Assembly (NCBI GenBank): GCA_930971385.1
Contig: CAKNGB010000007.1
Coordinates: forward strand, 1 to 59,410
Reading direction: 5' to 3'
From: an uncultured Clostridia bacterium
GTDB lineage: Bacteria; Bacillota; Clostridia; Christensenellales; UBA1242
Length of the DNA: 59,410 bases
How positions within the stretch are numbered: the first letter of the stretch is position 1; the number at the start of each line of letters is the position of its first letter. The translations under genes and the position numbers were made by a program. Under the pieces are notes generated by a model. That model was not told the DNA's origin. It saw nothing but the letters and a program-made list of their open reading frames with translations, and searched no databases. Positions 41,947-50,581 of this stretch are shown here, piece after piece.

Positions 41947-43101
41947 ATGGAAAGATACATTTTTAATGAATGCGTCTATCTTGGCAAAGGCGCAAGAGAA
42001 GCACTTGTTGAAGAACTTAAAAAGCGCAATTTTAAAAAAGTGCTTTTGGTTTCTGACGAGTCAATCTCAAAGTGTGGCGTGCTTGAAAAAGTGGAAGAAG
42101 TTTTGGTTAAAGCGAACGCCAAATATCTTGTTTTTAAAGATGTTGTGCCAAATCCAACCGTTCAAAATGTCACGGACGGCGTCAAGATGCTTAAAAAAGC
42201 AAAGGCGGATGTTATTGTGGCTGTTGGCGGAGGAAGCGTTATCGACACGGCAAAGGCAATTTCCATTATTGCCACAAACAAGGAACACGCCGATGTTGTT
42301 TCACTTGACGGCGCTGTTGACACAAAAAATAGGGCGTTTCCACTTATCGCACTGCCAACAACAGCAGGCACTGCGGCAGAGGTCACCATTAACTATGTCA
42401 TCACCGACACTAACACAAAAAAGAAAATGGTTTGTGTTGACCCGCACGACATTCCAATCATGTCGATTGTGGATGCTGAACTTATGGCAACCATGCCAAA
42501 ATCCATCACTGCAAGCACAGGCATGGATGCACTGACTCACGCGATTGAAAGTTTAATCACAAAAGGCGCAACGCAGTTTTCTGATATGTTTGCCATGGAG
42601 GCTATTCGCACCATACATAAATATTTAATTCGTGCTTTTGATAACGGTCAAGATATGGAAGCGAGAGAAAAAATGGCTTTTGCTCAGTATGTTGTTGGCA
42701 TGGGCTTTTCCAATGTTGGACTTGGCATTGTTCACTCCATGGCACATCCACTTGGTGGAAGGTTTAATGTGGCGCACGGTGTGGCAAATGCAATGCTTCT
42801 TCCAACCGTTATGGCATATAATGCAGAGTCGCCATCCAAGCCAAAGTTTAGGCTTATTTGCGAGTGCTTTGGTTTTGACACAAAGAAACTAAGCGATGAC
42901 GAGTGTGTTAAAAAAGCCGTTAATGAAGTTAAAAAGATGAATAAACGCTTAGAAATTCCAAAACATCTTGCTGAATTTGGCATTGGGAAGGATGATTTGG
43001 AGGCGTTAAGCCGTGATGCAATAAAGGATATTTGCACGGGCGGAAATCCAAGAGAAACAAGCGTGGAAGATATAAAGGCACTTTATAAATCTTTGTTTTA
43101 A
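41947..43101 (+). CDS. Iron-containing alcohol dehydrogenase
   Basis: A 384-aa group III ADH. Residues 90-100 give VAVGGGSVIDTAKAI (NAD-binding), PTTAGTAAEVT follows, and GMDALTHAIES with HSMAHPLGGRFNVAHG supplies the metal-binding Asp/His ligands. Relatives include FucO, 1,3-propanediol and butanol dehydrogenases, so the substrate is a short alcohol or aldehyde. It is the first gene of an operon with a FIST protein and an aldehyde dehydrogenase, so the pair probably converts an aldehyde or diol intermediate. Confidence 0.9.
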   Translation: MERYIFNECVYLGKGAREALVEELKKRNFKKVLLVSDESISKCGVLEKVEEVLVKANAKYLVFKDVVPNPTVQNVTDGVKMLKKAKADVIVAVGGGSVIDTAKAISIIATNKEHADVVSLDGAVDTKNRAFPLIALPTTAGTAAEVTINYVITDTNTKKKMVCVDPHDIPIMSIVDAELMATMPKSITASTGMDALTHAIESLITKGATQFSDMFAMEAIRTIHKYLIRAFDNGQDMEAREKMAFAQYVVGMGFSNVGLGIVHSMAHPLGGRFNVAHGVANAMLLPTVMAYNAESPSKPKFRLICECFGFDTKKLSDDECVKKAVNEVKKMNKRLEIPKHLAEFGIGKDDLEALSRDAIKDICTGGNPRETSVEDIKALYKSLF

Positions 43102-43119
43102 TAAAAAAGGAGGTAAATT

Positions 43120-44289
43120 ATGAAAGCATTGACAGGATTTAGTGAAAATAAAAATGCTTACCTTGCTGGGTTTGAAGCCGCTAAAATGGCGGGAAAATCT
43201 AAGGATGCAAAACTTGTGTTTGCATACATGAGTTGCGACTATAAAATTAAAGATGTTATCAAAGGAATCAAGGAAATTTACGATTGCCCTGTGATTGGAA
43301 ACACAAGTTTCACTGGCGTTATCATGCCACAGGGATACATAGGTGGAGATAAACCATTTGTTGGAATTATGGTGCTCTGCGACGCAAACATGGTGGTTGG
43401 TGTTGGCTTTGCTGACAGAAAGGCATATCAAAGTGCGCGTGATGCTGGCGAAAGTGCCACAAAGCACGCTCGCGCCATGACAAAAATGCCATATAACGAC
43501 GAACCAGACCTTATGTATATGACGGCAAGCCCAACTGAGGAGGAGTTTTTCCTTAAAGGTGCTAATCGTGTGGTTGGAAGAGTGCCTCTTTTCGGCGGTT
43601 CGGCAGCGGATAACACAATTTCTGGAAAGTGGAGTTTATATCTCGACAATAAAGTGACAGGCGAAGGCGTGGCAGTTGCGCTTATCTATATGAAAGGCGG
43701 ATTTGTTAATGAATTCACTGGCGCTTACAGAGAAACTGGCGACATGGGCATCATAACCAAAGTGGAAGGCACAAGAAAACTTGTTGCAATCGACAGCGTG
43801 CCAGCAGTTAAAAAATATGCAAAATGGAGAAATATGAAACCAAGCGAACTTATGGGCGATAAACTTCTCTCTGCCACAATCACAAGCCCACTTGGAGTTA
43901 AGGATAGGCTTGGCGACCTCATTGCTATTCGCCATCCAATGTTCGCTAACGACGATTACTCCATGAATATCGGTGCAAACCTTGCAGAAGGCACAACGGT
44001 TATTAGAATGGAAGCAACAGTTGATGAACTTATTTCCTCGGTTGGCGAAACCTTGAAAAAACTTAACGAAAGAATCACAAAACCTGTTGTTTGCTATCAT
44101 CTTGTTCACTGCGGTGGCAGACGCGCAGGAATTGATGCAAGAATCAATGAGGTTTATGAAGAAATCAAGAAAAATGTGGGCGATGTTCCATTCATTATGG
44201 AATTCACATTCGGAGAATATGGCTTTGTTGATGACGGAAGAAACACCACTGGTGGACTTATGTTATCATTCACAGCGCTAACAAAATAA
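43120..44289 (+). CDS. FIST-domain protein
   Basis: A 389-aa soluble protein with FIST N (about residues 5-200: CPVIGNTSFTGVIMPQG, PLFGGSAADNTISGKW) and FIST C (about 220-360: DEPMF-like RHPMFANDDYSMN, VCYHLVHCGGRRAG and EFTFGEYG) parts. FIST domains are proposed to bind small ligands, perhaps amino acids, and normally occur in sensory proteins. Here there is no output domain, and it is sandwiched between two dehydrogenases with an AGGAGG site. It may be a ligand-binding modulator or an uncharacterised enzyme. Confidence 0.85.
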   Translation: MKALTGFSENKNAYLAGFEAAKMAGKSKDAKLVFAYMSCDYKIKDVIKGIKEIYDCPVIGNTSFTGVIMPQGYIGGDKPFVGIMVLCDANMVVGVGFADRKAYQSARDAGESATKHARAMTKMPYNDEPDLMYMTASPTEEEFFLKGANRVVGRVPLFGGSAADNTISGKWSLYLDNKVTGEGVAVALIYMKGGFVNEFTGAYRETGDMGIITKVEGTRKLVAIDSVPAVKKYAKWRNMKPSELMGDKLLSATITSPLGVKDRLGDLIAIRHPMFANDDYSMNIGANLAEGTTVIRMEATVDELISSVGETLKKLNERITKPVVCYHLVHCGGRRAGIDARINEVYEEIKKNVGDVPFIMEFTFGEYGFVDDGRNTTGGLMLSFTALTK

Positions 44290-44298
44290 GGAGGGAAT

Positions 44299-45735
44299 AT
44301 GCAAAGTATTATCAATGGAAAATTTGTGGACGCAAGCGATAAGTCAACCATAAATATTGTTAATCCTTACACTTTAAAAGTGATAGACAAAGTGCCAAAC
44401 TGCACAGCAAAAGATGTTAATCGTGCGGTAGATTATGCTAAAAAAGCAGGCGAGAGTTGGGCAAAAGTGCCAGTTTATCATAAGTGCGAAATTTTGGAAA
44501 AGTTTTTAGCTCTTGTGGAAAGAGATAGAGATGACATTGCAAAAACGCTTTGCAAAGAAACTGGAAAACCAATTAGCCAGGCATATGCTGAAGTGGATAA
44601 CATTTTTATATCCTTTAAAGCGTTTATGGAGAAAGCAAAACATCTTTATGGTAATGTTGTGCCAGCAGGAACAGAAAAAGGACAAGACAAAACCTTGCAA
44701 TTCACAGTTCGCGAGCCTCTTGGAGTTATGGTGGCAATCATACCCTTTAACTTCCCGCTTGATCTATTTGACCAAAAAATTGCACCTGCCATTCTTGCAG
44801 GAAACACGATTATTGTGAAGCCTCCTCATCAAAACCCTTCTGCCATCATCAAACTTGTGGCACTTATGCATGAAGCAGGTATGCCAAAAGGCGTGGTGCA
44901 GGTTTTAACTGGCGAAGGCGACAAGGTGGGTAATGCACTTTCAAAACATAAGGATGTGCATGGTATAACTTTCACTGGCTCCACTCGCGTTGGAAAAATA
45001 ACATATTTAAACGGTGCTGAACATCTGGCGCACGTGGCTTTGGAACTTGGTGGAAATGACGCTTTCATTGTGCTTGACGATGCCGATGTTGACCTTGCAG
45101 TTGAGGAAACTGTTTGGGGAAGAATGTATAACACTGGGCAAGTTTGCTGTGCAAGCAAAAGATTTATCGTTCAAAAAGGCGTTTTGAAAGAATTTGAAGA
45201 TAAACTAAAAGCAAGGCTAAGTAGACTTGTTATTGGAAACGTGCTTGACAAGAAAACGGAAATTGGCGTGCTTGTCACAAAAGAGGCTTGCGATAAGGCA
45301 GTTAGGCAAGTGGAACGCGTGGTGGAACAAGGTGGAAGAATTATTTACGGCGGACATCACGAAGGCGCATTTTTTGAGCCTACCATTATAGCCGACATTC
45401 CAAAGGATGCCGATGTTGCTATTGATGAGGAAATTTTCGCGCCTGTTGTTTCCATAATTCCATGCGAAGATATGGAAGAGGCAATCGAGATTGCAAATTC
45501 ATCTTCCTATGGGCTTTCAAGTTGCATTTTCACGCGTGATATGAAAACGGCGTTTGATGTTAGTGCCAGAATGAAAGCGGGCGGAGTTGTTATCAACGGC
45601 GCAAGTTTCCACAGAAGTTTTGAAATGCCATTTGGTGGATATGGCAATTCTGGAATTGGCACAGAAGGCGTTATGAGCACTTTCGACCAAGTGACAAAAA
45701 CTAAAACCATCACATTGAAGAACATTTTAAAATAA
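44299..45735 (+). CDS. NAD(P)-dependent aldehyde dehydrogenase
   Basis: A 478-aa ALDH superfamily protein: IPFNFPLDLFDQKIAPAI with the cofactor-site Asn, VKPPHQNP, FTGSTRVGK (Rossmann turn), ELGGNDAFIVLDDAD with the general-base Glu, NTGQVCCASKR with the nucleophilic Cys, and EEIFAPVVS. It oxidises an aldehyde to an acid. It resembles lactaldehyde, succinate-semialdehyde and non-phosphorylating GAPDH enzymes, and no choice can be made by eye. An AGGAGG site lies 9 bases after the FIST gene. Confidence 0.9.
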   Translation: MQSIINGKFVDASDKSTINIVNPYTLKVIDKVPNCTAKDVNRAVDYAKKAGESWAKVPVYHKCEILEKFLALVERDRDDIAKTLCKETGKPISQAYAEVDNIFISFKAFMEKAKHLYGNVVPAGTEKGQDKTLQFTVREPLGVMVAIIPFNFPLDLFDQKIAPAILAGNTIIVKPPHQNPSAIIKLVALMHEAGMPKGVVQVLTGEGDKVGNALSKHKDVHGITFTGSTRVGKITYLNGAEHLAHVALELGGNDAFIVLDDADVDLAVEETVWGRMYNTGQVCCASKRFIVQKGVLKEFEDKLKARLSRLVIGNVLDKKTEIGVLVTKEACDKAVRQVERVVEQGGRIIYGGHHEGAFFEPTIIADIPKDADVAIDEEIFAPVVSIIPCEDMEEAIEIANSSSYGLSSCIFTRDMKTAFDVSARMKAGGVVINGASFHRSFEMPFGGYGNSGIGTEGVMSTFDQVTKTKTITLKNILK

Positions 45736-45859
45736 TTTCCTTGAGTCTTATTCATTTTGCATACCAATTCAAAATAAGATTTCAAAATGTTTTGCTTGTG
45801 AATTGTTTATGTTTTTAACTTATATTTTATGATTTGAATAAAAAACTATGGAGGTATCT

Positions 45860-46225
45860 ATGAGTCAAAATTTGAAAAAGTGTTTTGTGTGGGTATGCGG
45901 ATATTTGAATATTATTGCATTTGCACTTGTGGGTGGCTATTTTTACATAAAAAGCGATGATGAGGATATGAAAAAAACGGTTAAAACTTCGCTTATCGTC
46001 ACTCTCATTTTCACGGCAATAACGGCAGTGCTTTCAATCTATAACTATTGTGGAGGTTTCAGCAGTGCGTATTATGGCTCTGTTGCGTATGATGTCTACT
46101 CAATTTGTTTAAGTGTTGTGCAAATCGCAAAGATAATTGTTTATGCAGTTTTTGCAATCATGGCGCTTGTTAAGAAAAGCGACGAGAAAAAGCAAAGCAC
46201 TGTTGATGTTGAAAAAGACAATTAG
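45860..46225 (+). CDS. Small membrane protein (DUF4870-like)
   Basis: A 121-aa protein starting at ATG 45860, behind GGAGG. It has three probable membrane segments (about residues 8-28, 40-60 and 85-105) and a charged C-terminal tail. The layout is that of small DUF4870/YccF-like membrane proteins, but the similarity is weak. It is monocistronic, with a terminator downstream. Function unknown. Confidence 0.6.
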   Translation: MSQNLKKCFVWVCGYLNIIAFALVGGYFYIKSDDEDMKKTVKTSLIVTLIFTAITAVLSIYNYCGGFSSAYYGSVAYDVYSICLSVVQIAKIIVYAVFAIMALVKKSDEKKQSTVDVEKDN

Positions 46226-46265
46226 AAAATATATTTAACAATTTAATTTAAATCTTCAAAAAATA

Positions 46266-46300
46266 AATAACACTTCAACTTCAAAAGTTAAAGTGTTATT
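46266..46300. terminator. Bidirectional terminator
   Basis: AATAACACTTCAACT pairs with AAGTTAAAGTGTTATT (one bulge), with A and T runs on the two sides. It lies between the convergent 45860 and 46322 genes. Confidence 0.75.
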
Positions 46301-46321
46301 TTATTTCAAATTATTTGATTT

Positions 46322-46993
46322 TTAAATTGAGCGTTGTTTTTCATGTTCCAGTGGTTCAATTTTAAAATTTTTGATTTCAAATGTTTCCTCTTCGCGAAAC
46401 TCAAAATATTTCCATTCACGATCATAACTTAATATAAGATATTTATTTGTTCCTGCTATTTTTAAAAGTTCTTCATTATGAGTAGAATAAAGTGAAGCAT
46501 AACCATTAACTTTTTTTCTTTCCCCATATTCCATAAATACTTCACAAAAAGCTAATCTGCCATTTTGTTTTTCAAAATCATTGATAGTATCATAAATGTT
46601 TTTAAATCCTTTGTTACGGATTTTATCGTCTCTGTCTTTGTCCATATATAACTGTGTGGTTGTATGATTGAGATAAAGCCCTATATCTAAGTATTTATAT
46701 TTGTAATCATCTCCTGTTCTAAATTGAAGGCGTGTGTCAGTAAATATATTATCACCAAAACAAATATCTGCCTTAATTTTTTTATCCTTAAAGTATTTAT
46801 CTGGTAAATTATAATAATACATGCACTCGATTGTTTCAAATCTTGAACAAGACTTATCCTCATTCAAAAACTTTCTTTTTGAGTCTTCTGTTACCATTTT
46901 GAATAACTCATTTGCCAAATTTGTTGTTTTGCTACCATATGATAGTAATTTTTTTAAAACTTGTAAGTTTTCTTCATAAAGTTTGTTTTCCAT
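46322..46993 (-). CDS. Hypothetical protein, probable target of the divergent MerR regulator
   Basis: A 223-aa soluble protein that I do not recognise. It is charged, with a helical first 60 residues and a beta-rich remainder (YKYLDIGLYLNHTTTQLYM, KYLILSYDREWKYFEF). An AAGGAGG site precedes the ATG. Its promoter has the 19-bp spacer with a central dyad typical of MerR activation, and the merR-type gene starts 78 bp away in the opposite direction. No enzyme motif is visible. Confidence 0.65.
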   Translation of the reverse strand: MENKLYEENLQVLKKLLSYGSKTTNLANELFKMVTEDSKRKFLNEDKSCSRFETIECMYYYNLPDKYFKDKKIKADICFGDNIFTDTRLQFRTGDDYKYKYLDIGLYLNHTTTQLYMDKDRDDKIRNKGFKNIYDTINDFEKQNGRLAFCEVFMEYGERKKVNGYASLYSTHNEELLKIAGTNKYLILSYDREWKYFEFREEETFEIKNFKIEPLEHEKQRSI

Positions 46994-47009
46994 TTTTTAC
47001 CTCCTTAGG

Positions 47010-47064
47010 TTGACTTTTTTAAATTACATTGGTATAATAACATTAACGTTAAGGTAAAGGTCAA
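47010..47064. promoter_or_regulatory. Overlapping divergent promoters with MerR-type operator
   Basis: Minus strand: TTGACC (47059-47064), a spacer of exactly 19 bp, TATTAT (47034-47039). The spacer contains the near-perfect dyad ACCTTAACGTTAATGT (core TTAACGTTAA at 47043-47052). Plus strand: TTGACT (47010-47015), 17 bp, TATAAT (47033-47038). The two -10 boxes overlap, so transcription in the two directions should compete. Long-spacer promoters are the classic MerR-activated type. Confidence 0.75.
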
Positions 47065-47071
47065 TAAGTTT

Positions 47072-48130
47072 ATGGAAAAATTATATCAAATTGGACAAAT
47101 TGCAAAGTTATTAAAAGTCTCCACAAGAACTATAAGGTTTTATGAAGAGAAGGGGATAATTTCTCCCGCTATGGTTAATGCGGAAACGGGGTATCGTTTT
47201 TATGATGAAAATCAAGTTTTGAAACTTAAAAAAATCCTGTTTTTAAAGGATTTGGATTTTTCGCTTGCAGAAATAGAAGAATATCTAAACCATGATAAAG
47301 AAAGGCAAAAACAAATCATAGATGACAAATATAGAATTGTAATAACTGAGCTTGATGCATTAAAAAAAATTGCACAAAAAAACTTGTATGACCTATCTTT
47401 TTTAGAAAATAAGTTTTATTATGGTAATGATGTGCACTCAAAAAACATTGAAAAAGTTGTTGGCGTTTGGAAACTTCAAGGTATGTATAAAAACATTAAA
47501 GATGCAAAAGCGCAAAAAAACGCACTTGACCATTTCACTCCATACAAATTTTTAGCTTTTGACGACAAGGGAAATTCTCCTTGGTTCTATCATTGCACTG
47601 ACAAAAAGATTATTTTTAACACCTTTTATTTGCCTGTTAGCGAGATTTATCAAATTTACGATAATAAACTTTTTCTTTCGATAGCAAATCCTTCAGACCA
47701 TAATTTTGTGTTTATTGAAAATAACAACAAAGAAAAACACATCTTAGTTTTTGAAAAATATAGCGATAATTATGATGATTATAATTTGTTTATATCAAAA
47801 GATACCATTCCATCTAAATTTGTTATTGATAAAAATGTTGTTGGTGTTTATAAAAAAATTGGAACAACCTCATCTTTAAATGACAAAATGCTAAAATCTT
47901 TGCAAAGCGAAATTATAATATTTTATAGTGATGGAACGCTTGAAAAATATAGTGATAAGGAACATATCACAATAAATTGGACAAGTGGCATTGTTTTTGA
48001 TAAAGATAAAATGAGGACTTATAAATATTATTTAAAGGATGGTAGGCTTTTTATAGAAAACAAAACAAACATTTATAAGTTTGTTGGAACAGGCAACGGC
48101 TACATTGTTTATAATAAACTTACTTTTTAA
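47072..48130 (+). CDS. MerR-family regulator with duplicated C-terminal domain
   Basis: A 352-aa protein. Residues 1-70 form the MerR winged helix: YQIGQIAKLLKVSTRTIRFY, EEKGIISP and ETGYRFYDENQVLKLKKI. A dimerisation helix follows to about residue 110. The C-terminal 230 residues contain two related beta-rich segments starting VVGVWKLQGMY (about 129) and VVGVYKKIGTT (about 260), which resemble lipocalin-like ligand domains. It probably senses a small hydrophobic molecule and controls the divergent 46322 gene. The ligand is unknown. Confidence 0.82.
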   Translation: MEKLYQIGQIAKLLKVSTRTIRFYEEKGIISPAMVNAETGYRFYDENQVLKLKKILFLKDLDFSLAEIEEYLNHDKERQKQIIDDKYRIVITELDALKKIAQKNLYDLSFLENKFYYGNDVHSKNIEKVVGVWKLQGMYKNIKDAKAQKNALDHFTPYKFLAFDDKGNSPWFYHCTDKKIIFNTFYLPVSEIYQIYDNKLFLSIANPSDHNFVFIENNNKEKHILVFEKYSDNYDDYNLFISKDTIPSKFVIDKNVVGVYKKIGTTSSLNDKMLKSLQSEIIIFYSDGTLEKYSDKEHITINWTSGIVFDKDKMRTYKYYLKDGRLFIENKTNIYKFVGTGNGYIVYNKLTF

Positions 48131-48158
48131 ATTTTAATTAAAATTTCAAGTTAGTTTT

Positions 48159-49046
48159 TTACTTTTTTAGGCGTAAATCATCGCCATGGATTTGTGTGGC
48201 GATTGATGTTTTTTGGTCGGCAATTCTGGAAAAAATTCTTTCGCCATATCTATCTCTTACTTCACTTAAATCTAAGTTTGAAGTGATTATTGTGCAAACT
48301 TTTTTCATCTTTCTTTCATTAATCACATGAAAAAGGAATTCGACTGTCGAATTTTTGTAGATGGTTTCAGTTCCAAGGTCGTCGATGAAAAGAAATTCGC
48401 AGGAGAGATATTTGTCTAAAATGCTTTCGTCATAGGAATATCTATATTCCTTAAAGTCACGGCTCATTTGAAAGGCGGAGGATAATTTCACAATTTTTCC
48501 CATTTCAATAAGTTCGTTGGCAATGGCTTTTGTTAAATGCGTTTTACCAACTCCAACTGCACCACTAATGAAGATGAGGTTTTTCTTGAAGTCGCTGTGG
48601 CACCACTTTTTCATGAGAGCGTATAACTTTTTTAATTCTCCTGTTGCACCTTTTTCAGCGTCGGAAAAGGATATTAAATCTCCAAAATTTGACTCTTCAA
48701 AAAGGATTTTGGAAATTTCCTTTTTCAAGCAGGTGCACATTTTGCCATTCACATAGCCTTTATCTTCGCAAATTGGGCAGGAAAATTTCACTTCAGGCAC
48801 ATTTTCCTTTTTAAGAAAAGCGTTATATTTTTTCTTTAATTCAAGTTCTTTACATCTTTCAAATTTTTCGCCATACACTTCTTTTCGTGTGTTTTCAATT
48901 ATTTCTTTATTCAGTTCATTTTGCAATTTTAAAAATTCGGCATTTTTGTTTAACTTAGCCATTTTTTCTTCGTATGGCGCTAAATTTTCTCTTCGCTTTT
49001 CAGAGATTATTTCTTCCGCTTTTTCAATGATTTCTTTTTTCATATG
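48159..49046 (-). CDS. dnaI: Helicase loader DnaI/DnaC-like
   Basis: About 295 aa, starting at ATG 49046, behind AAGAGG. An N-terminal helical region is followed by a Cys zinc site (FSCPICEDKGYVNGKMCTC, about residues 90-112), then an AAA+ core with Walker A ISGAVGVGKTHLTKAI, Walker B FLFIDDLGTE and sensor TSNLDLSEV. DnaI loads the replicative helicase on DNA. It lies directly downstream of the DnaB/DnaD-like gene with an eight-base gap, the standard primosome pair in Firmicutes. Confidence 0.9.
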   Translation of the reverse strand, partial: HMKKEIIEKAEEIISEKRRENLAPYEEKMAKLNKNAEFLKLQNELNKEIIENTRKEVYGEKFERCKELELKKKYNAFLKKENVPEVKFSCPICEDKGYVNGKMCTCLKKEISKILFEESNFGDLISFSDAEKGATGELKKLYALMKKWCHSDFKKNLIFISGAVGVGKTHLTKAIANELIEMGKIVKLSSAFQMSRDFKEYRYSYDESILDKYLSCEFLFIDDLGTETIYKNSTVEFLFHVINERKMKKVCTIITSNLDLSEVRDRYGERIFSRIADQKTSIATQIHGDDLRLKK

Positions 49047-49053
49047 ATACCTC

Positions 49054-50490
49054 TTAAACATCTATTTCTTCGATTGATTGAAAAACTGCATTCATTTCAT
49101 CTCGCGAATAGCTTCTTTTGTTGTTTTCCTTTTTCTCCTCACTTTTTGTTTTAGCAATTTGGAAAGCGTCTTTTGCCTCTTCCACAGTTTTAATATTCTT
49201 GTCGTGATAGGTGGAAAGAATGGTGGCAAGATATTGCATAGGTTGGTCCTTTCCTTTGGCAATCGAGGAGGCGTATTCAATCACATCGTCTGGCAAGTGC
49301 CAACTCTCCGTCCAAATCTTATACTTATCGCGGTCGAACTGATTGACATGGCGAGATAGACCAATTTCTTCCAAAATATTTTTAATCTTTTTATCCACGC
49401 TTAAAACATCGTCGAAATATTCATTCAAACTTTGCATACTTAAAATGCCCATTTTATGAAATTTTGCAAGCACTTTGTCCATACCTTCCAGCGTGCGCAC
49501 ATTGGTTTTAAAGGCGTAGTTGGAAATGCTTAGAAGCATATCAATCGAAAAGCCCATGTTGAACCACTTATACACATAATTCTCCACAACTGGTTCCAAA
49601 TTTTCATAGTATAGGCCTAGATTGGATGTGATTTGTTTTGCAATTTTCATTGACTCTTTCTTTTCACTTTCAAAGTTTTGAATGTCGTCGCGAGTGAAAA
49701 GTTTTAAAGAGTAATATTTTCTAAACACAGTGTCCATATATTCAAAGTTTGGCTTTTTTAAACTTTTTGCCACAAACAAAATAACTTCGTCATCAAAGCC
49801 AAGTTCTTTCCAAGATTTATAGAGTGTGCGTTCATTAAGGGTTGGGAGGCGTTTAAGTTTAATGGTTTTGCAAACATATTCAATGCCACTATTCAAACTT
49901 TCAAATTGCAGAATTTGCTCTTCAATTTGCTTTGCTGTTGTCAGCCCTCGATTTGCCCAATCTTTTGCCACAGTTGTGATGTATGAATAACCTAGTTTAT
50001 CGTCTTTTTTAGTGTCAACGCAATATTTTATCACCATAATAAGCGCTTCTTTTTCCATGTGGCAGTTTTCAATGATGTTATAGTATTCCTCATATTCTTT
50101 TGGTGTTATCATTCTTCCAGAGATTATCTCTTGTGCTTGCTCGTTGAAAGTGGCGTATTTTTTCACATTATATTTCTTATTGCCGTTTAAAGCGTTGGTT
50201 ATTGGAAGAAACCTGACTTCAAAGGGGATAACTTCCAAAATCTGCACAAGCCCTTGCTCTTGCCAATAATAAAAACAACTTTCCACTTCTTCCACGCTCA
50301 TTTTAAGTTCGTTGGCGAAATTTTCAAGGGTGTTATCTTTAGAACCAGAGTCAGAGCATTTATATAAGCCATAAAGATACACCTTCACACATTCGCCAGA
50401 AGCAAAAGGAAGGTAGTTATTGAAAAAGATGTTGTCAACTTGTACGGTATTACTTGCCACAGCATCCACAGAAAGTTTACAAAAAGCCAT
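49054..50490 (-). CDS. Replication initiation protein, DnaB/DnaD-domain type
   Basis: A 478-aa protein. The N-terminal winged-helix region (about residues 20-110) is followed by two DnaB_2/DnaD-like repeats: one near TPKEYEEYYNIIENCHMEKEA, the other around residues 310-360. A C-terminal helical extension contains KIWTESWHLPDDVIEYASS. DnaB and DnaD of Bacillus remodel oriC and recruit DnaI with the helicase. A promoter (TTGTAA, 17 bp, TAAAAT at 50511-50539) and TAGGAG precede it. Whether it is the DnaB or DnaD equivalent is uncertain. Confidence 0.85.
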   Translation of the reverse strand: MAFCKLSVDAVASNTVQVDNIFFNNYLPFASGECVKVYLYGLYKCSDSGSKDNTLENFANELKMSVEEVESCFYYWQEQGLVQILEVIPFEVRFLPITNALNGNKKYNVKKYATFNEQAQEIISGRMITPKEYEEYYNIIENCHMEKEALIMVIKYCVDTKKDDKLGYSYITTVAKDWANRGLTTAKQIEEQILQFESLNSGIEYVCKTIKLKRLPTLNERTLYKSWKELGFDDEVILFVAKSLKKPNFEYMDTVFRKYYSLKLFTRDDIQNFESEKKESMKIAKQITSNLGLYYENLEPVVENYVYKWFNMGFSIDMLLSISNYAFKTNVRTLEGMDKVLAKFHKMGILSMQSLNEYFDDVLSVDKKIKNILEEIGLSRHVNQFDRDKYKIWTESWHLPDDVIEYASSIAKGKDQPMQYLATILSTYHDKNIKTVEEAKDAFQIAKTKSEEKKENNKRSYSRDEMNAVFQSIEEIDV

Positions 50491-50510
50491 AATCTTCTCC
50501 TATTAGAAAG

Positions 50511-50539
50511 ATTTTAGCACAACTAAGAAATTTTTACAA
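50511..50539 (-). promoter_or_regulatory. Promoter of the dnaB/D-dnaI operon
   Basis: On the minus strand TTGTAA (50534-50539), 17 bp, TAAAAT (50511-50516). Confidence 0.65.
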
Positions 50540-50581
50540 GTTTTTCGTTATGTTTTTATGCATTAGTTAATAAAATAGGGT

